64,000 nt of DNA from Psilocybe azurescens. Taxonomy: Eukaryota > Basidiomycota > Agaricomycetes > Agaricales > Agrocybaceae. The notes below the pieces were generated by a model. It ran no database searches. It saw only the letters and a list, made by a program, of their open reading frames with translations, and was not told the origin of the DNA. The DNA is taken from positions 1-64,000 of the forward strand of contig JAJIRX010000574.1 of the NCBI GenBank assembly GCA_023853785.1. Direction: 5' to 3'. Shown one piece after another: positions 37,501 to 48,300 of the stretch. The stretch's first letter is position 1; each line of letters begins with the position of its first letter. The position numbers were made by a program, and so were the translations under genes.

Positions 37501-40361
37501 ATCTTCTTCCAGAACATTATTTTACCTTATATATGCATCGATCTCTCCCTTACCGAGCAGCTGATATATCTCAGTACTGCGGCACATATTCTCCTTGCAA
37601 TGGCACACGAAGACCTTGCCGGAACATTCTTAATGCCAACACAATTATACATCGATCTGATGATTATGATTAAGAATGTATACTTCTGTGTTGCAAAGAC
37701 ACAAATAGACGATCCGACAGGGCGATTTTATCTTATACTCTTGGGAACAGATCGACTTGAGGAGCTGTTTGGAATTGTTCGGACAATGGTTGGGACTGAC
37801 TCAAGTGTCGATGTCCACCAGCTTGCTCTCCGACTAGTGGGGACCACTGAAGTATCAAGCATTCTGGCACAACACCCTGAATGGGATCGTGCCCCCGACG
37901 TCTCAAGCTTCCAACATTATCCAAAGACGGCCTCGAGATCTTCAAAGAAGTTGACCACATTAAGCCATCATCCTGGAGAGGCAATCTTGACGTTGACAAG
38001 GTCAATCTCCAGACATGCTGGATGGTTGGACGTGCATCAATTAAACACACAATCCCTCGTCTTGACCCAGGTTTTGCAAAAAATTGAAGCTCAGAAACTT
38101 GACTCGTCGCTTGATATGCTTCAACCATTTGGCAAGCATATTGTCAATTCAAATCGCGAACAAGATGACTATGATGATACAGCTGAGGATTTTGAAGACG
38201 GAAACTTGGAAGCAAGCCCTGCTGCTACGCAAGACTGTACCCGAGCAGTATTTACAGACTTGGAAGATCTGGCAGGAGAGGATGAGCCGGTTGACAGATA
38301 CGATCCGTGCTTCAAGTATGAAGGGAAGCAGATTTTCAAAGCTCGCTATCTCAAGGAATTGTTCAGATCATTCAAGGATCCCGGTTCTCGAGATCGTCTC
38401 AAACGCTACGCTAATATTCCACGATATGCAATCAAAAACTTGCAATCCGGTGATGTTATTCAATCGGATGCCGAGAATTCTCATACACCTTCGATAAAAC
38501 TGGATTCCCGATAGCTACCCTTATGAAATGCGAAGGACGTCTATTTGTGTGTATTGGAGAGGTTATCGAATTGACTTTCGATTCAAAATCCCTTGACCAC
38601 ATACCGATTCATCGCCTCTCAGAACCATCAACTTTTATTCAGTTCCAGCTTCTATATTTGATTCCATCTACTGTTGAGGATGACAGCGAGCTCAAGAATG
38701 ACTGGCGTTGGTCAAATAAGCGTGGATCATCTCATCGAATTCCAGGACATCTTGTTGAGTCAGTTAACCCAGATATTTCAACCCAGAAAGCTGGGAACCC
38801 ATACTATCTTTTGATAGCCAGAGTCTTCAAGCAATTGGATCAATTCTTTTGAATGTCTCACTCGAGAAGACAGTAAAAGCATTCCTGAGACTAGGCAGTC
38901 TCTTTGCTTTCCTATCGTGAATCCACAGGTTTGTTCGCTTTACTCAACGGTCTAGTTTATAATACTAACCAATCATTGTGAAGGGAAAGCCTGTTTTGTT
39001 TGCGAGGACGAGGAGAAAGAAGACGAATTATTATCGAAGAAACAGTGTCCTTATTGCCTTGTCACCCTTCCAAAATCTGGACAGAAAGTACTGCAGCACA
39101 TGGCCGCCCACATTCATTATGATCCTGCAGTACAAAAGTCAAAGGAGCCATGCGGGCTCTGTCTACAGTATGACCAATGCACTATATACCTAATGAAAGG
39201 AAAGGGTGCAAATGCATCGCCAAAGATAGACAAAAAAGCTCAAAATGCACTGGCCTAATCGACTTTAACTACACGACTGCTGCGACTTCCACCGCTGCAA
39301 GCCCATGCTCAAACGTTCCCTTGAAATGCCCACTATGTCCATCGTCTTCAACAGCAGTCTGGCGCTATAATCTGTGTATACATATCCAGTCCTCACATCC
39401 TTACGCAGATCTTTTGGGACCACGAGCCCTTGTGGAAGATTACGAACACAGAGAAAAAGACTGTTAAAGGAGGTTTGGGACACACGTTTAGAAGCCAAAA
39501 ACACGAACACGTACCTCAAAGAATACTCAAGGTGCACCTCTTATTATCTCGGAAGCCCACAGCTCTCGACTAACGTTGAGGTAAGCCTTATGTGATTATC
39601 ACTATGAGTCTGGACTCATAATAACATTGCCTTCTATCAGGAATGAGACCGACAAACTTAAAGAATTGTCTGAATCAGATAAGTCAGAATCCGAAGATTC
39701 AGATGGGAACTTTGAACCTCAAGAGGATCACGATAACCTCCAGGACATCAGTGCTAATGTCGCACCTATCCAAACAGATTCTCGCCATGTGATAGAGCCT
39801 GAAAATGCGCAACTAATTACCCACACCCCGATGATTCCGATAGATGCTACTGTTGGAGCTAATGTCAGCCAATCCGAAGATGCAGAGATGATTTCACATA
39901 CTCGCAAACGAAGGGCACCTACCACAATCTACGACTGTATTTGTGGGGAAGTTATCTCTTCGGATGAGACCTCAAAACCAGACTTGGTGATTGAATGTCA
40001 GCAACGAGGTTGCTAAACAAAATGGGTCAGTAAATAGCTGTTCCCTCACTGGCATTAAATTACTCACTTGTTTTTTGTAGTTCCACCTTGCTTGTGCAGA
40101 TCTTGAGTATGTGATACCTAGATGGAAATGTAAGTCATGCGAGCCTCGAAAGATAAAGAAACGCAAAGGAATGGTGTAGTAATAGGTAGATACAACAGTT
40201 GTACAACAAGTCGACGACGATACACTCGGTACAATGACTAATAGGGTAATAAATTGAGACAACGTGACTTTCACGTGCCTTAGGTAGGTAGGTTAGTGGT
40301 ATTGAGAGTGTTAAAAAAAAATCGACCCCATGTCTGATTTTTTTTTAGTGTCACCCCCTTG
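34526..40361 (+). mobile_element. undescribed DNA transposon with zinc-finger/PHD ORF, nested in gag
   Basis: The element is 5836 bp. Left end: CAAGGGGTGACTGTAAGTAG. Right end read inward: CAAGGGGGTGACACTAAAAA. The shared inverted terminus is therefore CAAGGGG(G)TGAC, 11-12 bp. Perfect 8-bp duplications flank it. Gag reading resumes across it (N-terminus at 40370-40720, remainder from 34517), which proves insertion into an existing Gypsy element. Both ends carry a CACGTGA word and GGTAGGTAGGTT-like tracts just inside. It encodes one large plus-strand gene. An 8-bp duplication is known for hAT, P and KDZ superfamilies. Confidence 0.93.
34878..40179 (+). CDS. transposase candidate: C2HC finger, RNase-H-like motifs, C2H2 and PHD fingers
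   Basis: This is the only long gene of the nested element. The N-terminus has MSASGPLSNTPSDKPSYV, then a BED/C2HC-like finger with DGRVECPLCHVLI and HINTDKCKK. The middle part has CVGYYIKLPPGKSAHSAYPF, VCRECAMLEHNPHVVGILDR and a conserved WRLGGARVAEISFKSLALPS. Three acidic motifs fit a D-D-E triad: LAFDEAKTDERPRWDD (D at 36674), ICLASDGKSRRGQA (D at 37074) and LLGTDRLEELFGIVRTM (E at 37759). The C-terminal part has GKSCFVC-type pairs read here as VCED and CPYC with HMAAH, a C2H2 finger CPLCPSSSTAVWRYNL, and a PHD finger built from YDCICGE, CQQRGC and FHLACAD with WKCKSC. At least three introns and several frameshifts (near 34955, 37405, 37900 and 38990) are present. The family is common as an unnamed multi-copy protein in mushroom genomes, to my knowledge without an assigned transposase domain. 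Confidence 0.8.
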
Positions 40362-40369
40362 TTCTTATT
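40362..40369. repeat. 8-bp target duplication, right copy
   Basis: TTCTTATT immediately after the right end CCCCCTTG; identical to 34518-34525. Confidence 0.93.
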
Positions 40370-40720
40370 AGCATGCTTTTTAAATTCTTTAATAGAATTC
40401 TTACGGCGAGAGCTCTTGCTCTGCACGGTGGTCCATGGACCCTGACCATCATTCTCATCAGAAGAAGAGGTGTAATTATTATCTATTTCCATAGTATTAT
40501 CAACTACTGGAAGCCCAAGGGTGTCATCGCGAATAAAATTGTTCTCTTCTGATGCCTGATGATAAACAGGAGGCGGAGAATCAATCTCCTTCTCTTCATC
40601 AACGGAAGGAGAAGGGGGTCTCGATGCCACGACGTCACTGTAAGTGCGCCCTGGGTGTGTGAACATCGGCTGCGTCCGAATCGAGGTTCGGAAAGACTGG
40701 GGATGGCGACCGTTGGTCAT
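40370..40720 (-). CDS. gag: Gypsy gag, N-terminal part cut by insertion
   Basis: The ATG at 40720 starts MTNGRHPQSFRTSIRTQPMF, followed by HPGRTYSDVVASRPPSPSVD and GPWTTVQSKSSRRKNSIKEF, a typical N-terminus of basidiomycete Gypsy gag. Reading is broken at the 8-bp duplication and continues at 34517. An in-frame extension upstream to 40822 exists but lacks similarity I know. Confidence 0.85.
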
Positions 40721-40942
40721 CCGGATCAACAGCGGGAACGGGAACGAAGGGTATACCTGGGAGTCATAGTTTTTAGTTAATAAAATTTTTGAATGTTTAC
40801 GTACTGGTTTTATAAATTGCAAAGGGGAAGGGTTGGCTGTCTTGAAGTGGAGGGCTCTGGTTGATCAGACCGGAGTGTACCAAACGTCGAAGACGGCGGG
40901 GGAGAGTAGAGAGATAAAAAGTAGAGGGTACTGTCAAAAATA

Positions 40943-41314
40943 TGTGACAGTAGTGACTATCGTGACTGCGGGAGTATCGATAGCTTCGTACTGACACACG
41001 GAATGTATATGGTAGTGAGGCTTAAGCACTGAATAGACAGGTATAAATGCTAGTTATTCACTGGGGGATTGTATCTAGAACATGGCCTGTATTTATACTG
41101 TAGAATAGAGTCCTAAGACTATGTAAAAAGGGTCTAGATAAAAGAGGTAATATTCAGGGTTATTGGTAAGGAATGGTTTCAGATGAAAAAGGGATAGTAA
41201 AGAATGGAGAGGTATAACTCGTGTATAGGTCGACGGAATGGAATGAAGTCGAAATTAAAAGATAAGATAAAGAGACAGATAATCAGTCAGTAAGGAAAGT
41301 ACCGGATCGTCACA
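40943..41314 (-). repeat. 5' LTR of Gypsy element
   Basis: 372 bp, TGTGAC...GTCACA. It is followed by the duplication AATAA at 41315-41319 and is near-identical to 25974-26344. Confidence 0.96.
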
Positions 41315-41626
41315 AATAAAATCATGTGATTGTCTCTTTCATGACTCACTCTTGCGTTCTGACTCACATCCTGATTAGGTATCAGACTCTGACTCATATC
41401 AATACTGTTATGACTCATTCCTTCATTGACTCACTTATGACTCACATTGTAATAATTAGTTGTAGATACTCAAACACTTAAATAGCCAGTAGATACAATG
41501 ATTGTTCTTTAGCTAGTTCTTCAGAATCATATCTCTACTTTACTTGATAAACGCTTTGGAACACTTTTAGTTCTTGATTACTTGACTGTCAACTTATCTC
41601 ACACATGTCAGCTAGATATGTACCAT
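41315..41626. promoter_or_regulatory. host flank with six TGACTCA sites
   Basis: The original right flank of the Gypsy insertion. Within 41342-41444 the heptamer TGACTCA occurs six times on the same strand (starts near 41342, 41360, 41390, 41411, 41427 and 41438). TGACTCA is the Gcn4/AP-1 bZIP consensus. No gene follows directly; a TE insertion now occupies the downstream side. Confidence 0.5.
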
Positions 41627-42355
41627 TGTAACATACCATATGGTAGAAAGGACAATTACAGTGTTGCATATCATATGGGCTCAGTAATTCCTCTGAGCTG
41701 CTGAATATTATATATCCCTAAATGGGAATCTACACTGTATCATAAGATATGATTCAGTAATTACATTGAGGGTGCCATGTCTGGCTGGTTGGCTGGGGTA
41801 TATTGCCTGCACTGCCCCCTTTCCCAAGCCCGCCCTGGAGTTCGGAAATAATTCCCGCTGTCAGAAACTTTTTCTTTTGGTCAAATGGAATTGCTGCGCA
41901 GCAAAAAATTGACAGAATTTGTACCAAATGGTGTGGTAGGTACGGAAATCGAAGTTTGCCTGTCCGGTCCCGCCCCAATGCCGCCTCCGAACATAATGTG
42001 ACCTTCTTGAATATCAGGTATGCAGGGATGCATATGCATAACAAACATCCATGGTGTAGCAGTTTGTGTCTAGAATGGCAGTGCGTACTCCTGGGTTTCG
42101 ACTCCTGCAATTAGTTATTTTTGGTGCAGGTGTCGGTATCAATTCTGTCCGGGTCTGACATGAGATGAGCAAAAGGAAAGAGACTAGCCATTATTGAAAC
42201 TGTTCGTGTAGTGGTATTGCACAGATTTTAAGATATGACGTCCAGGGTTCGAAATGGGTCACTTTTTCTCTTTTATGGTGCAGCATTGCAGCATAGAATG
42301 TAGAGGTGCTGACCCAGTGCCGACCCAGTGTGCTTAGTGCGTAATTTAGACGTCA

Positions 42356-42515
42356 CCGACCCGGTGCCCACCAATGCAGGTATCCCGACCTGTTCTATTT
42401 CGTTATTCTGTACAAATTCTGGATTGGAACATGTGCCGACCCGGTGCCTACTCGTTCAGCTATCCCGACCTGTTTTATTTTGTTATTGTGGACCAATTCT
42501 TAGGAAACCATTGCA
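42356..42515. repeat. two 80-bp direct repeats near left end of KDZ block
   Basis: Copies start at 42356 and 42436. Each opens CCGACCCGGTGCC and contains TATCCCGACCTGTT followed by TTATT and ATTCT. They are diverged but clearly aligned at an 80-bp period, and the region has no coding signal. Confidence 0.7.
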
Positions 42516-42687
42516 ATAACTGTATTGTCCAAAAAGTATATACATATAACCACAATACAGTAAACTATGCAAACCATTCATCATCCATGTCCACAAAGTC
42601 TTCAGGCCAATACACTTTTTTTGAGAGCCTTCATCAGCAAATCCTGATTTTTGTGCTAAAAATAGCACAAAACGATGCTACCGAGTA

Positions 42688-42705
42688 CTATGTAGTACTA
42701 CATAG
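42688..42705. repeat. perfect 18-bp palindrome
   Basis: CTATGTAGTACTACATAG equals its own reverse complement. Further copies of CATGTAGTGCTAG-like and TACATAG words follow within 80 bp. Confidence 0.7.
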
Positions 42706-42756
42706 CATGCCCTAGTGTCATAGCAAAGGTCCCCCTCTACATAGTGCCATGTAGTG

Positions 42757-44930
42757 CTAGCTAGCATCCCAAGGTTTGCTGATGTTGCTTTTGGGGACCG
42801 GCCACACCTTCAGACGAATTGGGAGGAAGCGAATAAGGATATAGACTGCGATGGGCAGGGCCTTCATCGTCATCGGATACCATATTGGAAAAGACGGGGC
42901 GGGTCGGGGGACAGGAGGGGCTCGGATATAATGCCGGCACATCCAAAGCGGGGGCGGACGTGGGGAGCGAAGCGGGGCTGAGGGTGGATTGGGCTCATCA
43001 TCAGATGACATATTGGCCAGTGCAGTACGAGCACAAAGATGGGTGTCCGTCAGGGGGAGAATGGCTCATCATCAGACATGTTGTCCAATACTACGCGAGC
43101 ATGGGAACGGATCAGAGACGGAGATAAAGCCGGGGCCAGGGCCGGAATATCCAAAGCGGGGCAGGCATAAGGGCAAGCAGGGACCGAGGGGGATTGGGCT
43201 CATCATCATCAGATGACATATTGGCCAATGCAGTACGAGCACGAGAGTGGAAGTCTACCGGGGAGAGAATGGCTTGTCGTCATCAGACATGTTGTCCAAT
43301 GCGACGTGAGCATGGGAATGGATAAGAGACGGAGATAGGGCCGGTGCTGGTGCTGGGACATCCAAGGCAGGGGCGAGCATAAGGGCGAGCAGGGATCGAG
43401 GGGGATTGGGCTCTTCATCATCAGGCGACATATTGGCCAATGCGGTACGAGCACGAGAGCGGGAGTCCATTGGGGGGAGAATGGCTTGTCGTCACCAGAC
43501 ATGTTGTCCAATGCTACGCAAGCATGGGAGCCGGATGAGAGACGGGATAGGGCCAGCACCGGTGCCAGGACATCCAAGGCGGGGCAGGTGTGAGGACAAG
43601 CGGGGACCGAGGGGGGATTGGGCGCATCATCATCAGACGACATATTGGCCAATGCGGTGCGAGCACGAGAGCGGGAGTCTGCTGGATGAGAGAATGCCAC
43701 GTCGTCATCAGACATGTTGTCCAATGCGACGCGAGCACGGGAAGGAACAACAGACGGTGATAGGGCCGGTGCCAGTGCCGGGACATCTAAAGCGGGGCAG
43801 GTGTGGGATTGCATATTGTTTATCAATGAAATGATCTCTACTTCATCATCATCGGACATGTTGGCCAAGGTGGCCCGTGAAAGACTGTGTGATGTAGGGG
43901 CGCAGACACAATTTGGATCTCGTCATCGCCGGACATGTTGACGAGGGCGGCGACTGGGGGCCGCGGACGTTTGTCATGGAGATAATTTCGACCTCATCGT
44001 CATCGGACATGTTGCAGAGGGCCATCTGAGCCAGACTCATTGTGTCTGGAACCGGAGCGGTAATCGGCACATGTCCCATCATATCATCGTCGGACACATT
44101 GCCGACAGTTGCCCGGGCAGTTTCCCGCATGTGGATACTGGAATGAGTGGACGCACATTGTTCTACAGGTGTTCATGATATCAGTAACTTTGTTTGGGAA
44201 CAGACAAAATAACACCACACCAGTTCCTACTGTAATCCCTCGGATTGGGAATCATTCTCATCAATATTTCTGTCTTCCAACTCGATGCCATACCTGGTGT
44301 GAATCTCCGCCTGCTGAGATTGTCCAAGGCCGAAAACGTCTTCTCGAAGTCAGGCTTTCACCCCACGTCCAATGTGAGCAGTCCGGGAGAGGTATTGCCT
44401 CTGCCATGCCCGATTCTGTATCCCTTGCTGGTACGTTTTGCGGTTTCCTTCAGCACGGGCGGCCTCGTGCAGTTCATAGAATCCTGCAACACGGCATTCA
44501 CAGAGTGAGCTTTCTGTCTCTGCAAGAAGTAGCAGCTCCCTGTTATGCCAAACGGCATTGACATTCATTTGATACAAATCGACAGCCATTTTTTGATATA
44601 TGTCACACATGGGACAATCTGGGGCGGCACCGGGAACGGAGCGGGAATCTTGGGTACGGCAATAAGATCTATGCTTGGCATAGGGGGTGGAGTAGGTGAA
44701 GGAGGCCGGAATTGGGGGCTGTCGTCGCCTGGGGCCGCTGTCCTCGGTAGGACCAATTTTAGTTGTTCGCGATGGAATGACAGGGCAGCATTGAGCTTTT
44801 TGTCGTCAAGTGTTGTCGACGCTGCGTTGTTATTCCACCAATCGTACTTGTACTCGCGACACAGTGCGGTTTGTTTGATCAGATCGGGTGCTCGCAGCCA
44901 GGATGGCAATAAGCCTAGAATCGATAGGAA
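42757..44930 (-). CDS. KDZ-block accessory protein with acidic MSDDD repeats
   Basis: No known family. The N-terminal part (about 44930-44350) reads SWLRAPDLIKQTALCREYKY, a Pro-rich PPSPTPPPMPSIDLI, then DIYQKMAVDLYQMNVNAVWH and CRVAGFYELHEAARAEGNRK, which look folded and conserved. The rest is a tandem array in which segments like ALDNMSDDD recur about a dozen times, separated by Pro/Ala-rich spacers such as PALDVPALAPALSPS. Two copies continue as DEVEIIS, an acidic patch followed by a hydrophobic core. Several frame changes occur, and the exact start and end are uncertain. It lies directly downstream of the KDZ transposase gene in the same orientation. Confidence 0.5.
42990..44110. repeat. 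coding minisatellite, about 211-bp period
   Basis: GACATATTGGCCA-type units start near 43010, 43218, 43429 and 43641. GACATGTTGTCCA-type units start near 43079, 43289, 43500 and 43712, so the period is about 206-212 bp with two related half-units. Shorter, more diverged units continue to about 44100. Confidence 0.8.
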
Positions 44931-45388
44931 GCGGCAATTGACTGGATGACAATTGACAGAGAGATACAGCTAAAGAACGCAGGAATGACAGGGAGTGTCA
45001 AAAGCCAATCCCATGGCAGCTGCAATGCCAACATATTGTAAGAAAAATCTCTGCATAGCAAGGTATACATGTTGAGTGATATATTTGAATCAACAAACAT
45101 GCACACTTATGGACTCTTTAAGGAGGCATGTTTGCATCCAATCTTGATGCCGATTCTCAGCTTCCGTCATTTTCAACAAAGCCGTATGAAGTCGTAGAAT
45201 CCCCATATGCAATGCACCTCAAAACATCGCGAGTGACAACTGTCATCCGTGCCATTCTGCAGGCTAAAGGGATTGAAAGGTCAGATGGTGTTGTTCTTAG
45301 ACATGACTAGTAGGCCTGATTACTGAGAGTGGGTGGTTGAAAATAAGATAGGTGGTTGAAAAACAAGATAGTTCTCATCAAATTTTGG

Positions 45389-48300
45389 CTACATTGATTT
45401 ATAATTAGGGTTTGATCGTTGATATGATTGGTCAGCAATTATTGCCAATTGATGCCACAAGTCGGACTGCCGGTGTGCATATGCAACAAGTCCAGGTCAC
45501 ATTAAAGCTGGATGCCGACCCGGTCCCGTTGCCATTGATTTCCACCACCGGCTTTTGTTTATGAAATACGCCACAGTCCACTGCATCTCATATGAAACAA
45601 GCGTCTTCTCTTCATCCCACCTTTTAAACTGTGCTCTTGAGCGAAGCCAATGAACACGTTTAACTACCACTAATTAGAATGGCATAACAAAATGTGGAGC
45701 AAGCGACATACATTCAAGAATGGTCACAGGATCCATTTCTTCTTCCATGCTCAGGTCGCCTTCATCTTCCCCGGAATTCGGCACAGCACCGGGATCGGCA
45801 TTTTCGCCGCGCATTCAAGGCAAAAGGCGTTGGCTCACAGAATGCCATATCCAGGACAGTCAAGTGTAGTGGAGCCAGCAAGGTTTGGATTCAAAATCAT
45901 GGTACTTCCACGAACATCCTCTTTCTTTAGGACACGTAGTTTTTGTAGAGTGATATTGTCCGCACCCAGCTGGATTAACCAGGCGTGACAATGAGTATAC
46001 ACCTGGGAATGAAAAGATATTTTGTGGTTGGCTGCTTTGATTGTAGTCCGGGCCCGAGTCCGGACCCCTTTGTTCGGGGCATCTCTGTATACACTCAAAT
46101 ACAAGAAGGACTTCTCTGCAATGAGCTCGCCGGATTTGATCCAAATGACCGGTAGCCTGTTTGATTCGTGCTTCGAGTTCAGCGTTATTGTATCTATCAC
46201 TGCAATTACCGTTAGATAGTAGACATAGCAAGTGTAGGTGAATGTCATCGTTGAGTTCACCGGCAACAGGTCGGGTCGGGATATCATCCCTGTCTTCCCA
46301 AATATCCAAGGGCTGGTCCGGTACAATAACACTTTGACTGGATATCTGAAGAACACCTGCAAGGCCTTGCAGGTGAGCGAGCTGTGTCATCTCTGCGGCC
46401 AGTTCTTCTCTTAATTTGTTCATTTTATCCCTATTGTCAATGTGATCCTCGTTAATCAGACGCCGTGTCCTAATTCGAATATCCAACCTTAAGCTGTGTC
46501 AATTGATTGGTAACTACAAAGGAAATGAATATTGACTCACTGTTTTTCTTCCACTAGCAGCGCAAATTCCAACCAAGATTCAACAACGGACTGGGGACAG
46601 ACTGGGACAGACTGAGTCTCGGCAGAAATGTCCCTTCCGTCCCCCGATTTCGGCCAGACATTTGGCAGCATATACATCCATGACTTTCGGATTATCCAGC
46701 CACTCAGCCTCTGCATTCTCAATTTGTCTTGTCCACATGTCGACTGTGTCTGGCCCAGCTGCGGCACTGACTTTCAAAAGCAGCTATGGAACCTTTCTCT
46801 GTGTAGGTCGGCTTCTACAAATCATTTGGAAAAATACTTCCAAATTCCCAGAGCCTTTTATGATTTGAATCGCAGGCATGATCATTGAGAAGCTCTGCAC
46901 GATGCGCAAGCGTTGCTGTCCGGGCAGCCCGAGAGATTGGATTCAAGTTCGACCAAAGTGATTCCAATATTTCACTGCAAACAGTTGCCGTGCCCGGGAT
47001 GAACGTGGGGCGTAACAGAAAAAACATTCATCTTTGTGGGCATGAACGTGAAACATACCAATTGCCCGGTCAAGCTGTAGTCCGGGCAGAAGTAAATGTC
47101 TGATCCGTTGCAGAAGATAAATGAAATATTGACATATAATATCATATATCACCATTGCTCCTTGGTTCGGGTGAACCAGAGTGGAAGCGAGAGCCATTAA
47201 AAAGGAAAAATCCACGTTTTTTGCTGTTCGCCCTTTAAAAGATCGGCCATAGAGTTAGGGGCAAAGCATCCATGTCGAGCACATGCAAATGCCACAATGC
47301 CGGTAATGTTGCAGGCCGACGATGCAATCAGGGTGTTCTTGATAGCCTTGAATGTATTCTCACAAGGTGTGCCCTGTGGAAAACTTTTAGTCGGGGCGGG
47401 ATCGGGACGGCATAGGCTCGGGACAGGGCACTCACAGTTAATTATTCTATTGCATGTTTCAGGAATGAATCATATTCAGCACGCAGCGGAATCATGCCTC
47501 CTCCTTCTGACAGCCATATATCCTGCGACAGCTTTTCTGTCCGAACATGATCTGCCTTGAAATTTCCATCGGCAACAAATATTTGTTTATACACCCAGCG
47601 ATTTGGGTCGTCTTTCCAATTGTCCGGCAAGTTAACCCCGACCTGGGGGCATGCTGGGCAGTAGTTTGCAAGTTCACCTTTGCAAACTTCAGTAGCTTGT
47701 TTACTGTTGTGGCCAGCAAATCCTGCCCACTTAAGTTTCTTCATCCATCACCACAAACATGTCATACGGCGAAATTTGTTGTATAAATTGATGACACTGG
47801 ACGGAGCAATCTGTTACAACTTCAAGCTTATATTCACGTGCGTGGATAAAGCCAACAGTCAAGTAGTCAAGAACAGTGAGTTCCAAGCGGTGTCAAGTAA
47901 GAGGAGGTTAGATTCTCAAGAACTAGCTAAAGAATACAGTGGATCCTTCCTGGTATAAATACTATGAACCGCACAGCAAGTTGAAACGAGTTTGAATGTT
48001 CATCAGCAGATGTATATAAGAATAGAGGAAACAGATCAAGTGTTCATCGAAAGATGTATCATAAAAGATAGAAGTGAAAGTCCATCAAAGATATGATGGA
48101 GTTTTGTAGATATGATGGAAAGCAAAGTTCATCAGAACATACGATGATGTATCAATGATGTGACGGATGACAAAGAAAAGGGAAAAGAAAAGAAAAGAAA
48201 AGAAAAGACTTGTTGTAACAATCACATGATGTTGTCCATCATGTGACAGGAAGGTTTTATATACGAAAAGGAAAAGAAAAAGGAAAAGCAAAAGAAAATA

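Larger units (their letters stand above)
25974..41314 (-). mobile_element. complete Ty3/Gypsy LTR retrotransposon with nested DNA transposon
   Basis: Both ends are near-identical direct repeats beginning TGTGAC and ending GTCACA, flanked by AATAA on each side (25969-25973 and 41315-41319). Coding runs right to left: gag N-terminus, then gag/zinc knuckle, protease, reverse transcriptase, RNase H, integrase and chromodomain, then a third ORF. The nested element at 34526-40361 plus its 8-bp duplication accounts for 5.84 kb, leaving a native element of about 9.5 kb. A purine-rich tract (rc of 26345-26356, GGAGGGCG) sits next to the 3' LTR. No typical tRNA-complementary TGG primer site is seen next to the 5' LTR. 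Confidence 0.95.

Noticed and set aside
34526..40361. nested element as an ordinary hAT transposon
   Set aside because: 8-bp duplication and CA-GGGG ends fit hAT, but the protein lacks a recognisable hAT dimerisation C-terminus and its motifs fit the P/THAP9 style better; left open as superfamily unassigned.
43406..43834. plus-strand ORF of 142 codons in the minisatellite
   Set aside because: It is antisense to the acidic-repeat frame; its Arg/Gly-rich sequence reflects repeat composition.
42990..44110. CRISPR array
   Set aside because: Repeats are about 211 bp, coding-like and in a eukaryote.
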